Below, piece by piece: positions 44,513-53,721 of a stretch of 64,000 nt of DNA (within the stretch, counting starts at the first letter, position 1; every line of letters begins with the position of its first letter). The DNA is taken from NCBI RefSeq assembly GCF_036387535.1, contig NZ_DASVTO010000154.1, forward strand, positions 13,804-77,803. The letters are read 5' to 3'. Source of the stretch: Sphingomonas_R sp036387535. GTDB lineage: Bacteria; Pseudomonadota; Alphaproteobacteria; Sphingomonadales; Sphingomonadaceae. The notes beneath the pieces are model-generated. The model was not told the origin of the DNA, did no database searches, and saw only the letters and a program-made list of their open reading frames with translations. Position numbers and translations under genes: made by a program.

Positions 44513-45655
44513 CTACCGCTTCCCAAGGTCAAACGCCGCCGTCTTCCCGTCCAGGATGTTGCTGGCCACCAACCCGGCATGGGTCATCGTTTCGGCCACT
44601 GCCGCACGGCCGGCCGCCCAATGTTCGTCCATCGTCCGCGCGGAAAACTCGTAATCGCGCGATCCGCCTTCCCAGGCGTTGGCGCGGTAGATCAGTTGCA
44701 CGACATTGGCGGCATAATCGCGCGCCGCATCGCGCAGCGCCATCACGTCGGGATCGTCGCACAGCTCGGGCGGCAGCTTGGCCAGCACGCGCCGGATGCG
44801 CTCGCGCTCGGCGCGCAGGCGGATCATGGTGTCCGACACCTGCCGCGTCCGGCTGCTGAACTGGATTTCCTTGGCGCGCGCCGCCACGTCCATGATCGTG
44901 CGCGGATGGTCGTTCGATGCGGGGAACAGATCGACCTGGAACACCAGCATGTCGGCCGACTGCGTATCCAGCACATGCGACAGCGGGGTGTTCGACACCA
45001 GCCCGCCGTCCCAATAATGCCGCCCATCGATCTCGACCGGCGGCAGCCCCGGCGGCAACGCGCCCGATGCCATGATGTGGCGCGCGTCCAGCCGCTCGAC
45101 CGCGCTGTCGAAATAGCGGAAATTGCCGCTGTCGACATCGACCGCGCCCACCGACACCCGCACCGGCCCGTCGTTCAGCAGATCCCAGTCGATCAGTTCG
45201 TCCAGCGTCTGGCGCAGCGGCGTGCTGTCGTAGAAGCTGAGCGCGTCGGGCGTGCCGGGGATGGCGAGCATCGGCGGCACCATCCGCGGCCGGAAGAATC
45301 CCGGCACGCCGAATGTCGCGACCATCGCCGCCGACCATTCGTGCAACCATTCGCGTGCATCGGTCGTCTGCCAGATCGGGAAGCTGGGCAGCATCCCCGA
45401 CAGCATCGTCCAGAATTGCCGCAACCGCGCCACGCGCCGTTCGGGCGGGTTGCCGGCGATGATCGCGGCGTTGACCGCGCCGATCGAAATGCCCGCGACC
45501 CGGTCGATCTCGATCCCCGCCTCGGCCAGCGCCTCATAGATGCCGGCCTGATAGGAACCGAGCGCCCCCCCGCCCTGCAGGACGAGCGCGACCTCGTCGG
45601 GCAGGGGCAGCGCCCGCCCACGGCGCGGCGGGCGGGCGGGATCGCGATCGGCCAT
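44513..45655 (-). CDS. Patatin-like phospholipase
   Basis: 380 residues. The oxyanion loop is LVLQGGGALGSYQAGIYEAL (residues ~25-44), the nucleophile is S57 in GISIGAVNAA (GxSxG), and the catalytic Asp is in the DGG motif of RHYWDGGLVSNTPL. After the patatin core a ~130-residue C-terminal region (YRANAWEGGSRDYEFSARTM) resembles DUF3734. It hydrolyses acyl esters of lipids; in this group, links to polyhydroxybutyrate granules or membrane phospholipids are suggested. Shares one base with the stop of pepN upstream (TGATG). Confidence 0.94.
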   Translation of the reverse strand: MADRDPARPPRRGRALPLPDEVALVLQGGGALGSYQAGIYEALAEAGIEIDRVAGISIGAVNAAIIAGNPPERRVARLRQFWTMLSGMLPSFPIWQTTDAREWLHEWSAAMVATFGVPGFFRPRMVPPMLAIPGTPDALSFYDSTPLRQTLDELIDWDLLNDGPVRVSVGAVDVDSGNFRYFDSAVERLDARHIMASGALPPGLPPVEIDGRHYWDGGLVSNTPLSHVLDTQSADMLVFQVDLFPASNDHPRTIMDVAARAKEIQFSSRTRQVSDTMIRLRAERERIRRVLAKLPPELCDDPDVMALRDAARDYAANVVQLIYRANAWEGGSRDYEFSARTMDEHWAAGRAAVAETMTHAGLVASNILDGKTAAFDLGKR

Positions 45656-48267
45656 CAGCGGGCCGCGCGCTGCGACCAGGCGGCCAGCGGCGCGCGGTGC
45701 GCCGCCTTCAACCCGGCGCGGTAGCGGATCTGCGACACCGCCGTCTCCGCCCCCTGCCGCGATGCCGGGGGCAGGTTGGCCGCGGCATAGGCGGTCACCC
45801 GCGTCGCCACCGCCGGATCGGACGCCTGCCCCGCCAGCCCGACGATGTAACGCGGCCGCGAACTCGCCTCGACCAGGGCATTGACCTGATCCTTGTGCGC
45901 CACCGCCCAGTCGAACGTCAGCGCGGGATGGGCATAGGATGCGCCGCGGATGATGTTCGCGCGGTCCGGCACGCTGGCTTCGGTGGTCAGCGCCAGGTCG
46001 AGCGCGCGTTGCGCCAGCGCGGGATCCTCGACCGTTCCCAGCCGCGAATACAGGCTGCGCTTCACGCCCGTATCCTTCGACGTCGCGGCCAGCCGGCGCA
46101 TCTGTTCCCATTGCTGCGGCGTGGCATTGGCCAGGAACACGCTGGTCACCGGTTCGCGCACCGCGCCCGGAATATCGTCCAGCCCGCCCGCGACCAGCCG
46201 GCGCACGCCCGCCACCACGTCGGGGTCGGCCATGCCGCCCAGCGTCTGGATCAATGTTTCGCGGAGGATGCTGTCGGACGGCGCCTCCCCGCGCCGCGCT
46301 TCGAAGCCGACACGGCGGAATTGCGGCGCCAGCAGCGCGCGGGCCCGCGTCCGGAACGCCACCTGCGCCGGGTCGCCGTCCAGCAACGCGTCCAGGCTGC
46401 GCAACTGCGTCGCCGCCAGGTCCCACACGATCGGGTCGCTGTCCTGCGGGATGCGGTCGACCAGCGTCAGATAGCGATCAAGCGGCGCATAGCCGCCATT
46501 GGCCAACGCCACGCTGTCGCCCATCAGGCCCAGCTGGTCGGTCAGCGCCAGCGTCGCGAACCCGCGGCTCAGCGCATCGAAATGGCCGGCGGCGGGCAAG
46601 GTCCGGTAATAGCCCTGCTGCCGGGGGTTGAGGACCAGCAGGCCACATCCCGCCGCGGTCGCCGGCTGCCGCTTGACGCCGCTCACGATCTTCGTGGTCG
46701 ATGCGCCACCGGCGGAAAGTTCGACCGGCACCAGCCAGCGCCGATCCGCCTTCGACGCCGCATCCAGGCCGAATCTCCCCTGCGACAGGCCGATCAGGGT
46801 GACGTTGCCCATGCACACGGGCTCCGTCCCGCGGATCAGCGGGACGCCGCCCTGCAACGTGAAACTGTCCATGAACGGCTTGACCGGCCGGCCCGCCGAT
46901 CCCGACACCGCCCGCCACAGATCGTCGGTAACGGTGTTCCCATATTGATGCCGCGCCATATAGGCGCGCACGCCGTTCCGGAACGGATCGGCGCCCACCG
47001 CGCCCTCCAGCATGCGGATCACCGCCTGCCCCTTCTGGTAGGTGATCGTGTCGAACGCCTGCGACACTTCGTCCACGGTCGATATCTTCTGCACGATCGG
47101 ATGGGTGGAGGAGCGCGCATCGACGGAGAATGCCGCCTGCCGCGCGTTCGCCACATCCTGCGCCGGGATGTTCCAGCTGGGGTTCAGGTCCCCCGTCACC
47201 TTCGCCGCCATCCAGGATGCGAAACCTTCGTTCAGCCACAGATCGTCCCACCACTGCATGGTGACCAGATCGCCGAACCATTGATGCGCCATTTCATGCG
47301 CGACGACGTTGAAGATGTCCTGCCGCTGCGATTCGGTCGACAGCTTCGGATCGAGCAGCACCGCCCGGTCGAAATACAGGATCGCCCCCCAATTCTCCAT
47401 CGCGGAGAAGAACTGGCTCGATCCCGGCGCCGCGATCATGTCCAGCTTCGGCAAGGGATACGGCACGCCGAAATAGTCGTTATAATAAGGCAGGATCCGC
47501 GCGGCGGCATCCAGCGCATAGTCGGCCTGGTCGATCGCGCCCTTGCGGGTGATCACGCCCACCTCGACATTGCCGACCATGCGGGCTTTCCGCTCGATCT
47601 CGCCCTGACCCAGGAACAGCAGATAGCTGGACATCTTCGGGCTTTGCCGGAACGTCACCACGGTCTTGCCATCGGCGCGCTTCGCCTCGGACGCGATCGG
47701 CATGTTGGAGAAACTGGACTGCCCCTTGGGCGTGACCGCGGTCAGCGTGAAGGTCGCCTTGGCGGCGGGCTCGTCCCACATCGGCGCGAACCGGCGCGCG
47801 TCGGCCGGCTCGAACTGCGTCACCAGCAGGCGCTTGGGGCTGTTGCCGTCCTGATAATCGACCGCGAACAGCCCGGCGGCGCTTTCGTTGATCTTGCCCG
47901 AAAAGCTCATCGCCAACGTGTGCGTCCCGGTCGCGACCGGCCGGTCGAAATCCAGCGTCAGCGTCTGCGCCGCGGCATCCAGCGCCAGCTTCGCCGGCTT
48001 CACATCGCCGTCCAGCGTGGCGTAGCCCACCGCCAGGTCGGCCGCGTTCAGCACGATCCGCGTCGTCGGCCGCGCCACGGCGATCGTCACCGTTTCCTGA
48101 CCGGTGAAGCTCAGCTTCTCCGCATTGGGTTCGACCATGATGTCGTAATGCGTCGGCACGACCTCCGGCGGCAGCCGGCCCGGCTGCTGCACCAGCGGCG
48201 CCGGCGCCGCCCCCAGCAACGCGCCGGACGCAAGAAGCAGGCTGGACAGGCGGAAAGCGGATTTCAT
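45655..48267 (-). CDS. pepN: Exported M1 family aminopeptidase
   Basis: 870 residues: signal peptide (MKSAFRLSSLLLASGALLG), N-terminal beta domain, then the M1 catalytic domain with zinc motif H324-E-M-A-H328 and E347 (LNEGFASWM). The substrate-recognition motif usually reading GAMEN is SAMEN here (S288). The C-terminal ERAP1-like helical domain fills residues ~520-860. Removes N-terminal amino acids from peptides, probably in the periplasm. Operon with the patatin gene. Confidence 0.95.
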   Translation of the reverse strand: MKSAFRLSSLLLASGALLGAAPAPLVQQPGRLPPEVVPTHYDIMVEPNAEKLSFTGQETVTIAVARPTTRIVLNAADLAVGYATLDGDVKPAKLALDAAAQTLTLDFDRPVATGTHTLAMSFSGKINESAAGLFAVDYQDGNSPKRLLVTQFEPADARRFAPMWDEPAAKATFTLTAVTPKGQSSFSNMPIASEAKRADGKTVVTFRQSPKMSSYLLFLGQGEIERKARMVGNVEVGVITRKGAIDQADYALDAAARILPYYNDYFGVPYPLPKLDMIAAPGSSQFFSAMENWGAILYFDRAVLLDPKLSTESQRQDIFNVVAHEMAHQWFGDLVTMQWWDDLWLNEGFASWMAAKVTGDLNPSWNIPAQDVANARQAAFSVDARSSTHPIVQKISTVDEVSQAFDTITYQKGQAVIRMLEGAVGADPFRNGVRAYMARHQYGNTVTDDLWRAVSGSAGRPVKPFMDSFTLQGGVPLIRGTEPVCMGNVTLIGLSQGRFGLDAASKADRRWLVPVELSAGGASTTKIVSGVKRQPATAAGCGLLVLNPRQQGYYRTLPAAGHFDALSRGFATLALTDQLGLMGDSVALANGGYAPLDRYLTLVDRIPQDSDPIVWDLAATQLRSLDALLDGDPAQVAFRTRARALLAPQFRRVGFEARRGEAPSDSILRETLIQTLGGMADPDVVAGVRRLVAGGLDDIPGAVREPVTSVFLANATPQQWEQMRRLAATSKDTGVKRSLYSRLGTVEDPALAQRALDLALTTEASVPDRANIIRGASYAHPALTFDWAVAHKDQVNALVEASSRPRYIVGLAGQASDPAVATRVTAYAAANLPPASRQGAETAVSQIRYRAGLKAAHRAPLAAWSQRAAR

Positions 48268-48450
48268 GGAGACGGGATCCTCAGCGCATGATGGTCGCGG
48301 CATCGGCCGATCCGGCCCTATACAGCGTCGATATGCCTGCCTAAGCCGCGCCTACGCCCGCGACAAGCGCTGTTGCCGCGGTTCCGAAACAGGAATTGCA
48401 ACCGCTTTGCCGTTCCGGACATTGTGGGTGGAACGAAAGGGGCTATCACC

Positions 48451-49347
48451 ATGCGGCTCGACGATTATCGGACCAGCGACAATGTCGAGGATCAGGGTCA
48501 GGGGTCCGGCGGCGGCGGCGGCTTTGGCGGTGGAGGTGGTGGTGGCGGCATCTTCGGCCTGCTGCTCGGCTTTGTCGCCAGCCGGTTCGGGATCGGCGGC
48601 ATCGTCGTGCTCGCGCTCGGCGCGATGCTGTTCGGCATGAACCCGCTGTCGCTGATCACCGGCGGCGCGCCGACGCGGCAGGCGCCGCGCACCACGGGCG
48701 AAAGCGCGGCGCAGATCTGCACCTCCGAACCCGCCAAGAAATTCTCGTGCCAGGTGCTCGCCAGCACCGAAGACACCTGGGGCAAGCTCTTTGCCGCCCG
48801 TGGCCAGACCTATACGCCCGCCGGGCTCAGCTTCTACGGCGGCAGCGGACAATCCGGTTGCGGCACCGCGCAATCGGCGATGGGCCCCTTCTACTGCCCC
48901 ACCGACAAGAAGGTCTATCTCGACACCAGCTTCTACAACGAACTACAGCAACGCTTCGGCGCGCCCGGTGATTTCGCGCAGGCCTATGTCATCGCGCATG
49001 AGGTCGGCCATCACATCCAGGACCTGACCGGGACGCTCGATCAGGCGCACCGCGCGCAACAGGCGGTATCGCAGACCGAGGGCAATGCGGTCCAGGTCAA
49101 GGTCGAGTTGCAGGCGGATTGCTATGCCGGCGTCTGGGCCGCGCGCAATCCGAACCTGATGTCGCCCGGCGATGTCGAGGAAGGGCTGCGCGCCGCCGCC
49201 GCGATCGGCGACGACACGCTCCAGCGCGAAGCCCAGGGCCGCGTGACGCCGGACAGCTTCACGCACGGCAGTTCGGCGCAGCGCCAGCAATGGCTCCAGC
49301 GCGGGCTAACCACCGGCGACCCCGCGCAGTGCGACACCTTCGCCTGA
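48451..49347 (+). CDS. YpfJ-type neutral zinc metallopeptidase
   Basis: 298 residues. A short N-terminal charged segment, a Gly-rich linker (residues ~19-33), one membrane helix (about 35-62) and then the YpfJ domain: TEDTWGKLFAARGQTYTPAG, YCPTDKKVYLDTSFYNEL, and the zinc site H183-E-V-G-H187-H. The domain should face the periplasm. Proteins of this family are annotated as putative neutral zinc metallopeptidases; substrate unknown. Divergent from pepN. Confidence 0.93.
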   Translation: MRLDDYRTSDNVEDQGQGSGGGGGFGGGGGGGGIFGLLLGFVASRFGIGGIVVLALGAMLFGMNPLSLITGGAPTRQAPRTTGESAAQICTSEPAKKFSCQVLASTEDTWGKLFAARGQTYTPAGLSFYGGSGQSGCGTAQSAMGPFYCPTDKKVYLDTSFYNELQQRFGAPGDFAQAYVIAHEVGHHIQDLTGTLDQAHRAQQAVSQTEGNAVQVKVELQADCYAGVWAARNPNLMSPGDVEEGLRAAAAIGDDTLQREAQGRVTPDSFTHGSSAQRQQWLQRGLTTGDPAQCDTFA

Positions 49348-49366
49348 CGTCATCCGATCAGCAGGG

Positions 49367-49394
49367 CGCCACCCCGGCCGATGTCGGGGTGGCG
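49367..49394. terminator. Bidirectional terminator hairpin
   Basis: 10-bp perfect stem (CGCCACCCCG with its complement) and 8-base loop between the convergent ypfJ-like and oxidoreductase genes. No T-run, so Rho may help. Confidence 0.7.
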
Positions 49395-49422
49395 AGCGCA
49401 GACGATGCCGGGCAGGACGCGT

Positions 49423-50412
49423 TCAGACCCGGACGAGCATCTTCCCGACATTGCCGCCCGAAAACAGACCGAGGAATGCTTCTGGCGTAGTCTCCAGCCC
49501 CTCCTTGATCGTCTCCTCGCTCCGGATCTTTCCCGCCGCGACCAGTGCGCCCATCTCGCTGTAAAATTCGCCCACCCGGCTCTGGAAGTCGCTGACGATG
49601 AACCCGCGCAGCTGGATGCGGGCGGAAATGATCCGCATCAGGTAGCGCAGCTGCGCCGGCTCCGCGCTGTTATAGCCTTCGATCATGCCGCAGATCGCGA
49701 ACCGCGCCCGATCGCGCGCGCACGCCAGCGCCGCGTCCAGATGCGCGCCGCCGACATTGTCGAAATAGACGTCGATGCCCTTGGGTGCCGCCGCGCCCAG
49801 TGCCTTGGCCAGCGATCCGCCGGCCTTGTAATCGATCGCGGCATCCGCGCCCAGGCTTTCGACCAGTGCCACCTTGTCCGCGCCGCCGGCCGAACCGATC
49901 ACGGTCATGCCCTTGGCCTTGGCGATCTGCACCACCGCCGATCCGACGGCGCCCGCGGCGGCCGACACGAACACCGTGTCGCCGGCCTTCGCCTCCGCGA
50001 CGGCCAGCAGGCCGAACCATGCGGTCATTCCCGGCATGCCGAGATGGCCGAGATAGCGTTGCATCGGAATGTCGCCGTGCGGGATCTTCTGCGCGCCCGC
50101 CGCCGGGATCACCGCCTCGTCGCGCCACCCCGCCATGTGGACCACCCGGTCACCCACGGCGAAGCCATCGGCGCGGCTCTCGACCACTTCGCCCACCGCG
50201 CCACCCTGCATCGGCTCCCCGATCGCGAACGGCGGGACATAGCTCTTCACGTCGTTCATCCGGCCGCGCATGTAGGGATCGACCGACAGCCAATGGTTGC
50301 GAACGCGGATCATGCCGTCGTCCAGCGTCGGCAGGTCGGCATCGACCAGCGCGAAATTGTCGTGGGTCGGCATCCCCGTCGGGCGTGATGTCAGGGTCCA
50401 GGCGCGTGCCAT
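49423..50412 (-). CDS. NADP-dependent medium-chain oxidoreductase (CurA-like)
   Basis: 329 residues from the ATG at 50412 (GGAGACGGAT site). Zinc-free MDR of the prostaglandin reductase / leukotriene B4 12-hydroxydehydrogenase group: LSVDPYMRGRMNDVKSYVPP, GMPGMTAWFGL, and the NADP motif VSAAAGAVGSAVVQIAKAKG. CurA-type enzymes reduce alpha,beta-unsaturated ketones and help detoxify reactive carbonyls. Another ATG at 50424 is possible but less well placed. Confidence 0.92.
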   Translation of the reverse strand: MARAWTLTSRPTGMPTHDNFALVDADLPTLDDGMIRVRNHWLSVDPYMRGRMNDVKSYVPPFAIGEPMQGGAVGEVVESRADGFAVGDRVVHMAGWRDEAVIPAAGAQKIPHGDIPMQRYLGHLGMPGMTAWFGLLAVAEAKAGDTVFVSAAAGAVGSAVVQIAKAKGMTVIGSAGGADKVALVESLGADAAIDYKAGGSLAKALGAAAPKGIDVYFDNVGGAHLDAALACARDRARFAICGMIEGYNSAEPAQLRYLMRIISARIQLRGFIVSDFQSRVGEFYSEMGALVAAGKIRSEETIKEGLETTPEAFLGLFSGGNVGKMLVRV

Positions 50413-50471
50413 ATCCGTCTCCATTCTTGATTGTCGGGCGGGTCTAGCCCTGCCTTCCGTGCACGTAAAGC

Positions 50472-50506
50472 AAAAGGGGCCCGGCCATGCTGGCCGAGCC
50501 CCTTCC
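50472..50506 (-). terminator. Intrinsic terminator of the DUF2171 gene
   Basis: On the minus strand a GC-rich stem built from AAGGGGC/GCCCCTT and CGGCCA/TGGCCG arms (one internal mismatch) is followed by CCCCTTTTGCTTT, 20 bases past the stop codon at 50526. Confidence 0.85.
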
Positions 50507-50525
50507 ACGGGAACCGTTCGGGGGT

Positions 50526-51608
50526 TCAGTAGGTGCCGGGGAAACTCCGGTTCAGCGCATGGGGACCGGTGGCGTCATCGGCCGTCCGCTGCTGCGGCGA
50601 CGTCGCGTTCGCCCGGTCGCGATCCTGATTGCCGCCGAACATCGGGCTGTTGCGCTCGATATCCCGCCAATGCGCCTTCGCCTCCGTCGACGACTTGCGC
50701 AGGATCACGCGATCGTCGACCTGGTCGATCCACGATGACGGGATCGCATGGTGGTGGCCGCCGGCATCCTGATCATTCTTGGTCAGGATGATCTGGTCGC
50801 CGCGCACCTTGTCGACGGTGCCGACATGCGCACCATCGGACCCGACCACTTCCTGATGTTCCTGCACCTTGTTCAGCGCCTCGCGCTGCGTCTGGCGGCC
50901 GGTGCGCCACGTCGCGAACTCGCTTTCGAACTTCGACTGATGTTCGCGGCGATATTCGTCATAGTCGCGGTCGAAACTCTCGACCTGACGGTCGCGCCAC
51001 GACCGGTAGTTCGGATCGTGACCCCATTGTTCCCGGTCCTGACCGGCACCCAGCCCATAGGCCATCGTCGCACCCGCACCGCGTCCGGCACCGAAATCGC
51101 CGCCACCGGTCGGGCCTCCGCCGAAATCGCTGCGGCCCTGCCCACCGAAACCCGGCGCGCCGACACCGCCGCCGGCATAGCGCCCGCCGGAACTACGCGG
51201 CACGCCGACGCCGTAATCGCCATCGGACGACCGGTCACGTTCCCGGTATCCGCCGCTGCGATCCTGGCCGGCATCCCGCTCGCCATACCGACCTTGTTCG
51301 CGGTCGCCGTAGCGCTCGTCATAATGACGGCGGCGCTCCGCCTCCTCGTCACCGAACCACGACCGGACCTCATCCGCGGTCCGTTCGAAGAAGCCGCGAT
51401 CCTCATAATCATAGCCTTGGGGCTGCCCGCCATAGTCACGCCGCCCGCCGCGATAGTCGGGTCCGCGCGCGGCTGGTCCGCGCTCGCGATCACCCCGTCC
51501 GCGTTCCGGTCCATAGCCGTAAGGTCCGCGGTCGCGATCCGATCGCGCGCCATAACGCTCGCCCATCCGGCCCCGGCCGTAACCATCCTCGTCGCGTTCA
51601 TAAGCCAT
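50526..51608 (-). CDS. RGY-rich protein with C-terminal DUF2171 domain
   Basis: 360 residues from the ATG at 51608 with a GGAGAA site. Residues ~1-230 are an Arg/Gly/Tyr/Asp-rich disordered region (GRGRMGERYGARSDRDRGPY) that includes the SWFGDEEAERRR motif found in sphingomonad stress proteins. Residues ~230-270 are charged and helical. The C-terminus is DUF2171 (VVGSDGAHVGTVDKVRGDQI, HAIPSSWIDQVDDRVILRKS), a PRC-barrel-like beta domain. The RG/RGY composition suggests RNA binding or condensate formation. It stands alone, just left of a tRNA gene. Confidence 0.82.
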   Translation of the reverse strand: MAYERDEDGYGRGRMGERYGARSDRDRGPYGYGPERGRGDRERGPAARGPDYRGGRRDYGGQPQGYDYEDRGFFERTADEVRSWFGDEEAERRRHYDERYGDREQGRYGERDAGQDRSGGYRERDRSSDGDYGVGVPRSSGGRYAGGGVGAPGFGGQGRSDFGGGPTGGGDFGAGRGAGATMAYGLGAGQDREQWGHDPNYRSWRDRQVESFDRDYDEYRREHQSKFESEFATWRTGRQTQREALNKVQEHQEVVGSDGAHVGTVDKVRGDQIILTKNDQDAGGHHHAIPSSWIDQVDDRVILRKSSTEAKAHWRDIERNSPMFGGNQDRDRANATSPQQRTADDATGPHALNRSFPGTY

Positions 51609-51863
51609 GAAAGCTTCTCCTGCTTGGGTGGAGGCGCCGTCATGATGTGTTGCGGCGCGATCCTGCGGGTTCAATGCCGGACGCCGACCGCGGTTCCGCT
51701 ACGTCAGGTGACTGACATGGATAAGGCGATGAAGCGTAACGATTCCGTGCCCGGTCCGTGCCCGGCCCGGCGCGCGGCGACCGAAACCCGTGACGCCGCC
51801 GAAAAATCATTTCGGCCGTTGCCACCGCCCGCCCACGTCGCTAGAGACTGCGGCCACGGGTCT

Positions 51864-51939
51864 GGGGCTGTAGCTCAGATGGGAGAGCGCTGCAATCGCA
51901 CTGCAGAGGCCAGCGGTTCGATTCCGCTCAGCTCCACCA
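51864..51939 (+). tRNA. tRNA-Ala (anticodon CGC)
   Basis: 76-base cloverleaf with encoded ACCA end. Acceptor GGGGCTG pairs with CAGCTCC including G3-U70, the alanine identity pair. D-arm contains GCTC...GAGC. The anticodon stem CTGCA/TGCAG closes the loop ATCGCAC, anticodon CGC. The T-arm holds GGTTCGATTCC. Decodes GCG, a frequent codon in this GC-rich genome. Confidence 0.98.
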
Positions 51940-51973
51940 GCCCCGCCGATGATCCGGCCCGGCGCGACCGGGC

Positions 51974-52735
51974 TCAGATGCCGGCATACCATTCATAATC
52001 GTTGGTATCCTCCCACAGCCCGCCCTTGCCGCCATAGATGGGCCGCAGATCCGCGATGGCTTCGATCCGCATCAGATATTTTGCCTGTTTATAACCCAGT
52101 TGCCGCTCGACCCGCAGACGCAGCGGCGCGCCATTGCCCACCGGCAGCATCCGCCCGTTGAGCGCCCACGCCAGGATCGTCTGCGGGTGCAGCGCATCGA
52201 TCATGTCGATCGACTCATAATAGGGCCGCGCACCGTACAGATCGGCGCAGTGGAAGATTAGGTAGCCGGCCGTGTTCCGCACACCCGCCGCATCCAGCAA
52301 CAGCTTCAGCGGCGTGCCCGTCCAGCGGCCGATCGCGCTCCACCCCTCGACGCAGTCATGCCGCGTCGTCTGGCTGCGCGCCGGCATCGCGCCCAGTTGC
52401 GCCAGCGACAGCGACAAGGGCCGCGCCACCATGCCGTCGATCACCAGCCGCCAGTCTCTGAACCCGTTGGCCAGCAGGGCGGCATAGTCGGCCCCGGTCG
52501 GCATGCGCGTCCCGTTCGCCCGGAAGATGGGGCTGATGTCTCCGCCATCATATTCCCGCGCCAATGCGGTCCGGTCGGTCACCAGGCGCTGCGCCGTCAT
52601 CGTCACGCGCTCGCCCAGCCGCAATGTCTCCCGGACACTCTCCGTATCGTTCAGCCGGTCGCACCTCGGCAGCAGCAGCCCCGCCCCCGCCAGCCCCGCA
52701 CCGCCGATCAACCGACGCCGTGTGAACGCGCTCAT
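51974..52735 (-). CDS. Molybdopterin-dependent oxidoreductase, sulfite oxidase / MsrP type
   Basis: 253 residues. A twin-arginine-type signal (TRRRLIGGAGLAGAGLLLPR) indicates export of the folded protein. The molybdenum ligand Cys is in RHDCVEGWSAIGRWTGTPL; later blocks are YESIDMIDALHPQTILAWAL, LRVERQLGYKQAKYLMRIEA and the ending WEDTNDYEWYAGI. The cofactor is a Mo-pterin; the substrate may be a sulfoxide or an S/N oxide. Overlaps the preceding cytochrome gene by 4 bases (ATGA), so the cytochrome is its electron partner. Confidence 0.93.
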   Translation of the reverse strand: MSAFTRRRLIGGAGLAGAGLLLPRCDRLNDTESVRETLRLGERVTMTAQRLVTDRTALAREYDGGDISPIFRANGTRMPTGADYAALLANGFRDWRLVIDGMVARPLSLSLAQLGAMPARSQTTRHDCVEGWSAIGRWTGTPLKLLLDAAGVRNTAGYLIFHCADLYGARPYYESIDMIDALHPQTILAWALNGRMLPVGNGAPLRLRVERQLGYKQAKYLMRIEAIADLRPIYGGKGGLWEDTNDYEWYAGI

Positions 52736-53586
52736 GCCAGTTCCTCCTGCTTGGCATCGGCGCGCTCGGGCGGCAGCCGGAACCGGCCGGTCACCATCGA
52801 TCGCACCTCGTTATAGGGCCCGGCCAGCAGCACCATCGTCAGGTGGACCAGGATGAAGCCTGCCAGCAACGCCATCGCGATGAAGTGCAGCGACCGCGCC
52901 GATTGCCGTCCGCCGAACAGATCGAGCAGCCACGGCCACGCCGCGACCATGCCCGGCGACATGCCGAGCCCGGTCAGGACGAGCAGCGGCAGCAACCCGA
53001 ACACGACCCCGAAATAGCTGAGTTTTTGGAGGATGTTGTATTTGAGCGCCGCCTGCCCGGCCGGAAACCGCAGCCGCGCATGGTTCTTCACATCGGCCCA
53101 GACATGCGCGGGGGTCAGTTCGGCGCGGGTCGGCGTCAGATCGCGCACATGGCCGCGCGTCAGGCTCCACAGCCAGAACAGCACGCCCGGCACCACCAGC
53201 AGCCAGGCGAAGAACAGGTGCCAGCGCCGCGCGGCGGACAGGCTGTACCCGCCCGGGATCGTCGCCCAGCCGGGAAATGCCCGCCGCTGCAGCGCGCCAT
53301 TCTTGTCATGCCAATATCCCAGCACGCCGGTGGTGGGGACATGCACCGGCCCCACCCGGACGAAACCGGCATCGCCGGTCGATCCGATTTCCAGCCACGC
53401 GACATCCGGGTTGGCGCCATAGTGCCCCCAATAGAGCCGCGGATGCGCGTTGAAGATCATCAGCCCGCTCATCAGCATCACGAACACCGTGACCGCGTTG
53501 ATCCAGTGCCAGATACGGACCACGCCGCGATGCCGCTTCACCAGCGGCCTGTCATCCGATGCCGCTGCCGATGCCGTTGTCGCCAT
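52732..53586 (-). CDS. Cytochrome b561-type membrane electron carrier
   Basis: 284 residues from the ATG at 53586. Several membrane helices; the first has VVRIWHWINAVTVFVMLMSG with a haem-ligand His, and others include RRWHLFFAWLLVVPGVLFWL, LGMSPGM and LHFIAMALLAGFILVHLTMV. The b561 fold binds two haems and moves electrons from the quinone pool to the periplasmic molybdoenzyme encoded next. Translational coupling with that gene supports the pair. Resembles thiosulfate reductase cytochrome b subunits. Confidence 0.93.
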   Translation of the reverse strand: MATTASAAASDDRPLVKRHRGVVRIWHWINAVTVFVMLMSGLMIFNAHPRLYWGHYGANPDVAWLEIGSTGDAGFVRVGPVHVPTTGVLGYWHDKNGALQRRAFPGWATIPGGYSLSAARRWHLFFAWLLVVPGVLFWLWSLTRGHVRDLTPTRAELTPAHVWADVKNHARLRFPAGQAALKYNILQKLSYFGVVFGLLPLLVLTGLGMSPGMVAAWPWLLDLFGGRQSARSLHFIAMALLAGFILVHLTMVLLAGPYNEVRSMVTGRFRLPPERADAKQEELA

Positions 53587-53721
53587 GTCGCGTCTCCCGT
53601 CGTCCCGCATGATACGCGAATCCGATGCAAAGGGTTACAGAGATCCTGCCGCCGCCGGAACGATCGCGATGCCCTCGCGCCCCCCTTTGCAATTGGTGCC
53701 CCAGCCGCCATCTTGGGCGCG

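Noticed and set aside
45697..48291. 864-codon plus-strand open frame antisense to pepN
   Set aside because: Composition is His/Arg-rich and matches the reverse frame of a real peptidase.
51609..51863. Possible general-stress sigma (EcfG) promoter before the DUF2171 gene
   Set aside because: A GGAAC-like element is present, but no correctly spaced GTT-type -10 could be found.
51807..51992. Minus-strand short frame overlapping the tRNA-Ala gene
   Set aside because: It is an artefact of the tRNA sequence read in reverse; the classic false tRNA-antisense peptide.
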